Source: Panorpa germanica
Lineage: Eukaryota > Arthropoda > Insecta > Mecoptera > Panorpidae
Direction of reading: 5' to 3'
Length of the DNA: 64,000 nucleotides
Assembly (NCBI GenBank): GCA_963678705.1
Contig: OY783209.1
Coordinates: forward strand, 4,588,001 to 4,652,000
Of this stretch, positions 59,074-64,000 are shown piece after piece. Positions within the stretch are counted from its first letter, which is position 1, and each line of letters begins with the position of its first letter. Under the pieces are notes generated by a model. That model was not told the origin of the DNA. It saw only the letters and a list, made by a program, of their open reading frames with translations, and ran no database searches. Position numbers and translations under genes: made by a program.

Positions 59074-61640
59074 ATCCCGTAAAATACAAAATATGGTTGT
59101 TATAATACCTTATATTCATTTAATATTTTACTTAAACAAAACGTAGTCATATTTAATTTAAAAGTGTCTCAAAATACATAGTACGGTAAAAATGGGGTGT
59201 AAATTATGCAATCCATAAATTAGGGTTTGTTTCTGAGCTATAAAACATGTAACTAATAATTTATCAAACAATTAAGCCACAACTCTTATTTTATAAATTT
59301 TAAAAGTGTTTGTTAATTTTAGGAGCGTTTTCAAAGGTCTATATATTTTAAATTACTCAAAACTTAGAGCCGACCTTAAATAAAACTTGAAATAAGTTCC
59401 ATACGTTAGAGCGGGCATAATTTAGAAACAATAGGCATTAGAAAAGTCGACTTAAAAGTTATAAAAGTAGGTTCTTAATTGTAGCTTGTAAAATATATAG
59501 AACCTACTGTTAATCAAGCAAATTACGGTACAGGTTAAAGCATTTTGGTTCACAAAGTCCATTGCAATTTATTTATTCGTTTATTAATATAATATCTCCT
59601 GCAGCTCCTACGCCAATGTGTCAAATTCTGCGCTTTACTAAAAAATATTTTCATAACTCTTCTTCTACAGTCCTTCTGACATAAAATAGCTTTTAAATTA
59701 ATGTACTCTTTACTATATCATTAAGTACTTACAGACATTACTTCTCGTATAAAACTCTTCATGGGTTTTTCATATTATCATAACTATAAACGAGATAATA
59801 CCTTTTATACTTAATGTATATTTAAACATTATTTTATAGTAATATTTTACAGGTGATACATAAATAATATATTACCATTATTTTTCTAAGTAAATATTTT
59901 TAAATAAATAACATCCCTAGACATCTTAACCTGCCCCTTATTAGGGATGATTACTAGAAGTTGAGCTTAATATTCATGTTACTTATTAATAATAAAAAAG
60001 TTATTTAAAAAATGAAATGTGACAAGCTGTTGGTTCTCATGATTGAAAACTCTTCAACCTCCAGTAGTTGATGAATAATTTATATTTTTATTACTATTAT
60101 TAAGTACAAATGCACCAACTTTATTTTATTTTATATATTAAATATACTGAAAGAAAGCTAAGTGGTAAATTACCCAATTTCTCTTCAAATACACGTGATT
60201 ATTCAAATTATTTTTAAATTGATGTTATTTTAGAAGAGTATGGCGCTAATAATGGTTACAAATTGTTTATAAATTTGGTTGGAAATTGTTTTGGTATGGT
60301 GTTCAATAAATAGGGTTATTATAGGGGTACCTTTAATGTTTATTAAAATATTTGCTAAACTTTTAAATATCTGTAAATTAAGATAGAGAACTTCTTCTGT
60401 CGGTTATTTTTAGTTATAATTTTTGATACCACAGAATTGCTATTGCAGTCTGCAGAATAATAAGCAAATTTCAGATTTAATTAATCCTTATTTCCTAATT
60501 TATATTATTAAATTTTTATACTTTCTGCGAGACAGCTGTAAGTAGTATTTTAGCATGATATTTCTTATCAATTTTTGGTCGATGATGTTGGCATCGAAAT
60601 TCACTATATTTGATAGAATGTACAAATTTCTAAAGTATAAAATTTAAGGTTGTGTAGTTGCAATAAAAATACAAATAAATATTTAAATCAAAAACCTATT
60701 ATACTGGTTTGCATTTTCCTAGATTCATTTCTTGATTTCCAAAATTTTATTCTATATTTAATAAACTAATAAACCAATTAACTAATTTTATAAGCATCAG
60801 AACTTCAAACGACCTTCCTAAATTTAATTACTCACAAATAATTCCGCAATTAGCTAATGAATGATTGTGTAACACATTAATAAATTCTATGGCATGGTGA
60901 CATGAGTCATGTAATACTAATACTTTAAACAGAATTGATTTTAAGCTGATTCTAACAACTTAGAAATATATTTGTTATAAAATAAAAAACCAAATTCTAA
61001 TAATTAACAAAATTATAAGTAGTTAAAATGTATAAAAAATAAAACAACATTTTTAAATTTGCCGCTGATAATATAATATAAATTTATTACCCACAATGCT
61101 GTGTTTTCAATTCTCAGTTAACTGACGTTTAATATAATTGATTTATACTTTTGATTCTCAGCTTTAATTTTTGTACGAGTCGAACATAACTGTAGCTTAC
61201 AAAAGCACAAATGCTTCAGTTAAATTTTTTGTTAGTTAACTATATCTTTGATAAAGCAAGAATTAAAAAACCCATTTTGTAGGTTATGCCTTAACCTATT
61301 TTAGGTTAATTTAAATATATTTTTAATTGTTATTAATTTGTTGTTATGTTCATTATCGTTCAGGTTTAAAGGGTCGTGAGAAGAGAAACATAAAACTATT
61401 AATTAAGCAATATAATTAAGATTAATAATCAGATGTTCTTGTTATGTAACATTGTATTAAGTTATGCAGTTTATTTTTAGAACAATTAGGCTTCGGAACT
61501 AATTTTTTGGTGGTCAATGTTTATGAAATTTTAATTTTAGTTTAGTTGTGCATAAGAAGTCACGACAGAAATAAATAATCGAGATTATTTTTTGCTTTTC
61601 TTTACCGTCGCAATATAATACTTGATAGGATAGTGAACGT
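59074..61640. other. Intergenic stretch, no gene seen
   Basis: Very AT-rich; no open frame with codon structure, RNA gene or repeat recognised. Confidence 0.45.
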
Positions 61641-62342
61641 AGCTATTAATAGTAAAAGACGTATTACGTTTAAAAGAGATGGCAAATTTACGAACGTGAC
61701 GTACCATGTTTTGGAAGTTTCTATAACGTTGGATCCCTTTAATAACTAAAGAGACAAAATGACTTCTTAGTTGTTATTATTATTATTTATTGTAATGTTT
61801 TTGCCATTAGGCACAACATTCTTCCGCCTTAAATCAATAAATTACATATCATTCTGCTTAATTACATACTATCTATCCATTCTCATTCCTTCCAAAAGAA
61901 AAAAGAAATATACAATCAATTGAAACCTCTACTGCTTATCTCTTCCTGCTACTCCTGTTTGTACTCTATCCTTCCTTCTCTCTATCTCCACACAATCTTC
62001 TTTTCACGTTTTACACTTTAGGGCTCACTCAGGAAGCGGATTCGTATCCTTGTTGATTGTTAATATTTCCTAAAATATATCGAATTATTAAAATATATTT
62101 GAGCATTTGAGGTTCTTTTTTATATATAGTTTCTCGGGCTTCGTAGGCACGTAGCCTTTTATCGCCCCTAATATTGTTCTGCTTCTTCTTATACGTTATA
62201 TCCCGACAACAAGAATGATCTATTCATGGCTAACGCTGTTATAAATTTCGGTTTCGCAATCAAAAAAGGCGGTGTAACATTTCAGGTTCTGGGAGCCCAT
62301 TTTATCAATATATAGTACACTTTTACAGAAATTAAACCCATT
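61641..62342 (-). mobile_element. MITE family 1 relic interrupted by two retroelement 3' ends
   Basis: Three MITE pieces (about 61641-61776, 62050-62116, 62277-62342) are collinear with the element at 41214-41453. Between the first two is a reversed TAA-tailed retroelement end (61777-62049); between the last two is the reversed poly(A)-type end related to 45265-45528. The second insertion is flanked by GCATTTGAGGTTCT (62103-62116) and ACATTTCAGGTTCT (62277-62290), an aged target duplication. Confidence 0.68.
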
Positions 62343-62499
62343 GGTATAAATATTATTTTGTAAATGTTAGTTTTCATTAACACCACGTATCTTACAATTT
62401 ACCGACCGAATGTTTTAATTCACTCAGGTTACACATGGTCTAAAGTGTTTTCAGCTTTGCTTTAGCAAGCAACAGGTGTTACTTTTTATTAAATTTTAA

Positions 62500-63471
62500 T
62501 ATTGACAACGGACCAGTAGGCGGGGCTTAAAAAACATGGCTACGTCTGGTGTGCAACCAAAGAATTAACCATAAGTTTACATTGAATTAGTGTCATGAAT
62601 TTTAATTATTTATGTTTTCTTTAAACCAACTTTTTCACTGGGTTGGATCAAATCCAGCTCAGAAAATTGTTAGAAATGCAGAAAAAATTCTGCAAGCTGG
62701 ACATTTGATAAAATGTGGTAAAAATAATGATAATCCAAACAGTGACGTTGTGATACACAAGTATATGGTTTAGTATAAATTTTTTAACCGTACGGAAAAA
62801 ATGCAAGTTAGATAAATTGTAGAGAATTTAAATGCGCATCTAGCCGTACTATTTTAAAAATTTTAAAAAAATATTTTACCATAGTTTTTGTGTTTTTCTG
62901 TTTTTGACCTCACGTTTTTTGACCATAACTAGGCGACAAAATCAAAAAGTCCACGTTGTTTGTTCTACAAGTTGTAAAACTTATTGTTTTAAACATATTT
63001 ATACATTAGAAAAAAAAAACACTTTTCATATAATTTTATGAAAAAACGTGAAAAAACGTGGACCAACAAAAATTAATTTTCAACATTTACGAAACGTTTT
63101 TTCACGTTTTTTTCATAAAATTATATGAAAAGTGTTTTTTTTTTCTAATGTATAAATATGTTTAAAACAATAAGTTTTACAACTTGTAGAACAAACAACG
63201 TGGACTTTTTGATTTTGTCGCCTAGTTATGGTCAAAAAACGTGAGGTCAAAAACAGAAAAACACAAAAACTATGGTAAAATATTTTTTTAAATTTTTTAA
63301 AATAGTACGGCTAGATGCGCATTTTAATTCTCTACAATTTATCTAACTTGCATTTTTTCCGTACGGTTAAAAAATTTATACTAAACCATATACTTGTGTA
63401 TCAAGTGCACACCAAAACTAGTACTTCTTTTGACCACCAGACGTCGTGGCCAAAGTGGTCAGTTGTCAATA
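62500..63471. mobile_element. Large foldback element with near-perfect inner arms
   Basis: The inner arms 62751-63059 and 63094-63403 are about 309 bp each, with only two or three differences seen, around a 34-base loop. Outer ends TATTGACAAC (62500) and GTTGTCAATA (63462-63471) continue the symmetry, with diverged CGTCTGGTG/CACCAGACG blocks between. About 190 bases at 62560-62750 have no partner on the right. The whole unit could form a hairpin of over 300 base pairs. No transposase is recognised. Confidence 0.85.
62612..62773 (+). CDS. Small unassigned frame inside the foldback, 53 codons
   Basis: ATG to TAG, reading MFSLNQLFHWVGSNPAQKIV, then RNAEKILQAGHLIKCGKNND, then NPNSDVVIHKYMV. The amino acid composition is protein-like and less lysine/asparagine-monotone than chance frames nearby. 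I do not recognise a family. It occupies mostly the unpaired left part of the foldback and runs 23 bases into the perfect arm, so it may be an exon fragment or transposon coding remnant trapped there. Confidence 0.25.
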   Translation: MFSLNQLFHWVGSNPAQKIVRNAEKILQAGHLIKCGKNNDNPNSDVVIHKYMV

Positions 63472-64000
63472 GCACTATCCTATATATTTTGCAAGATATA
63501 TGAACTGTTGGAAAATGTAATAAGATCCTGGCAGCATGTTGCGTCACCATTGTTAGTACTATGTGTGTATACTTCAAGGAAGTAAATATACCAGTATAAC
63601 TTTGAAATTAGATTTTAGAAATTCTAAATTATATACTAACCACCCCATTGTTTCTAACCTCGCTTGCCTCGCCTTCCACTTTGTATTTATCGTACCCATA
63701 TGCTAAGTTCATTCGGATGCTGTTTGTCTAGTCATCATTCATGGTGTTTCTGCTATAACTCATCTTATGTCAAATTTATTAAAGTTGTTTTCCAAAACAT
63801 TTAAATACCGGCTTCATACTTAAGTAATTGCTTATTGGCTATTTGAAAATTTTATCTATATCTGTTCTTTCGATGATAAAAAAAATATACAAAGAAGAAA
63901 GAAACCATTATTTAAGCACAACTTCTTGATATGTAAACGTCCTTTTGAACAGGTCATTTTCAGAAAAAGTTTTAGGCGGAGTATAAACTGGTACACAACA
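63472..64000. other. Right edge, no gene seen
   Basis: No coding or structured feature is recognised. The frames crossing 63315-63585 run through the foldback arm and are artefacts. Confidence 0.4.

Noticed and set aside
63315-63585. Two overlapping frames at the right edge
   Set aside because: They cross the inverted-repeat arm and unique flank; composition and position indicate artefacts.
1-64000. CRISPR arrays, operons, Shine-Dalgarno sites and prophage
   Set aside because: The window is clearly eukaryotic; no direct-repeat and spacer structure of that kind is present.

Overview
This is an AT-rich nuclear window from an insect. The basis is intron-split genes of the insect-only odorant receptor family (7tm_6), three V-ATPase subunit a genes of insect type, and many mariner, hAT, Helitron-like and non-LTR relics. 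I cannot place the order from sequence alone. Every real gene is split by GT-AG introns, so I rebuilt the models exon by exon from splice sites, reading phase and comparison among the paralogues.

Layout: 1-17.5 kb holds no gene I can support; it carries transposon debris (a hAT with an 8-bp target duplication, foldback MITEs, a TTAA-flanked element, truncated mariners, a Helitron-like tandem dimer and a mariner deletion derivative with 112-bp inverted ends). 17.6-50.3 kb is a head-to-tail array of three complete V-ATPase subunit a (Vha100) genes on the plus strand: A (17603-30748, 836 aa), B (37218-40824, 829 aa) and C (46298-50307, 831 aa). All three have the same 14 coding exons and keep the membrane arginine needed for proton transport. 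Two close odorant receptor genes lie on the minus strand: OR1 (388 aa) is entirely inside intron 2 of gene A, and OR2 (389 aa) lies between A and B. A third, divergent receptor, OR3 (381 aa), is at 55799-58513. The remainder, to 64 kb, is repeats, ending with a very large, almost perfect inverted repeat at 62.5-63.5 kb.

Subunit a forms the proton path of the V-ATPase membrane sector. Several paralogues usually serve different membranes or tissues. Genes B and C both have a cluster of GATA-type sites just upstream of a TATA box and an acceptor site just 5' of the start codon, so each probably has a noncoding first exon and may be expressed in gut-like epithelium (inference). The receptors are functionally unrelated to the pump; their position in the array probably reflects local duplication.

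The points most worth a second look are the receptor nested in the V-ATPase intron, the matching GATA/TATA arrangement of B and C, a 5' relic of a further receptor inside the 5' intron of gene B, the Helitron-like dimer that occurs twice with the same internal junction, and the 309-bp-arm hairpin at 62751-63403.
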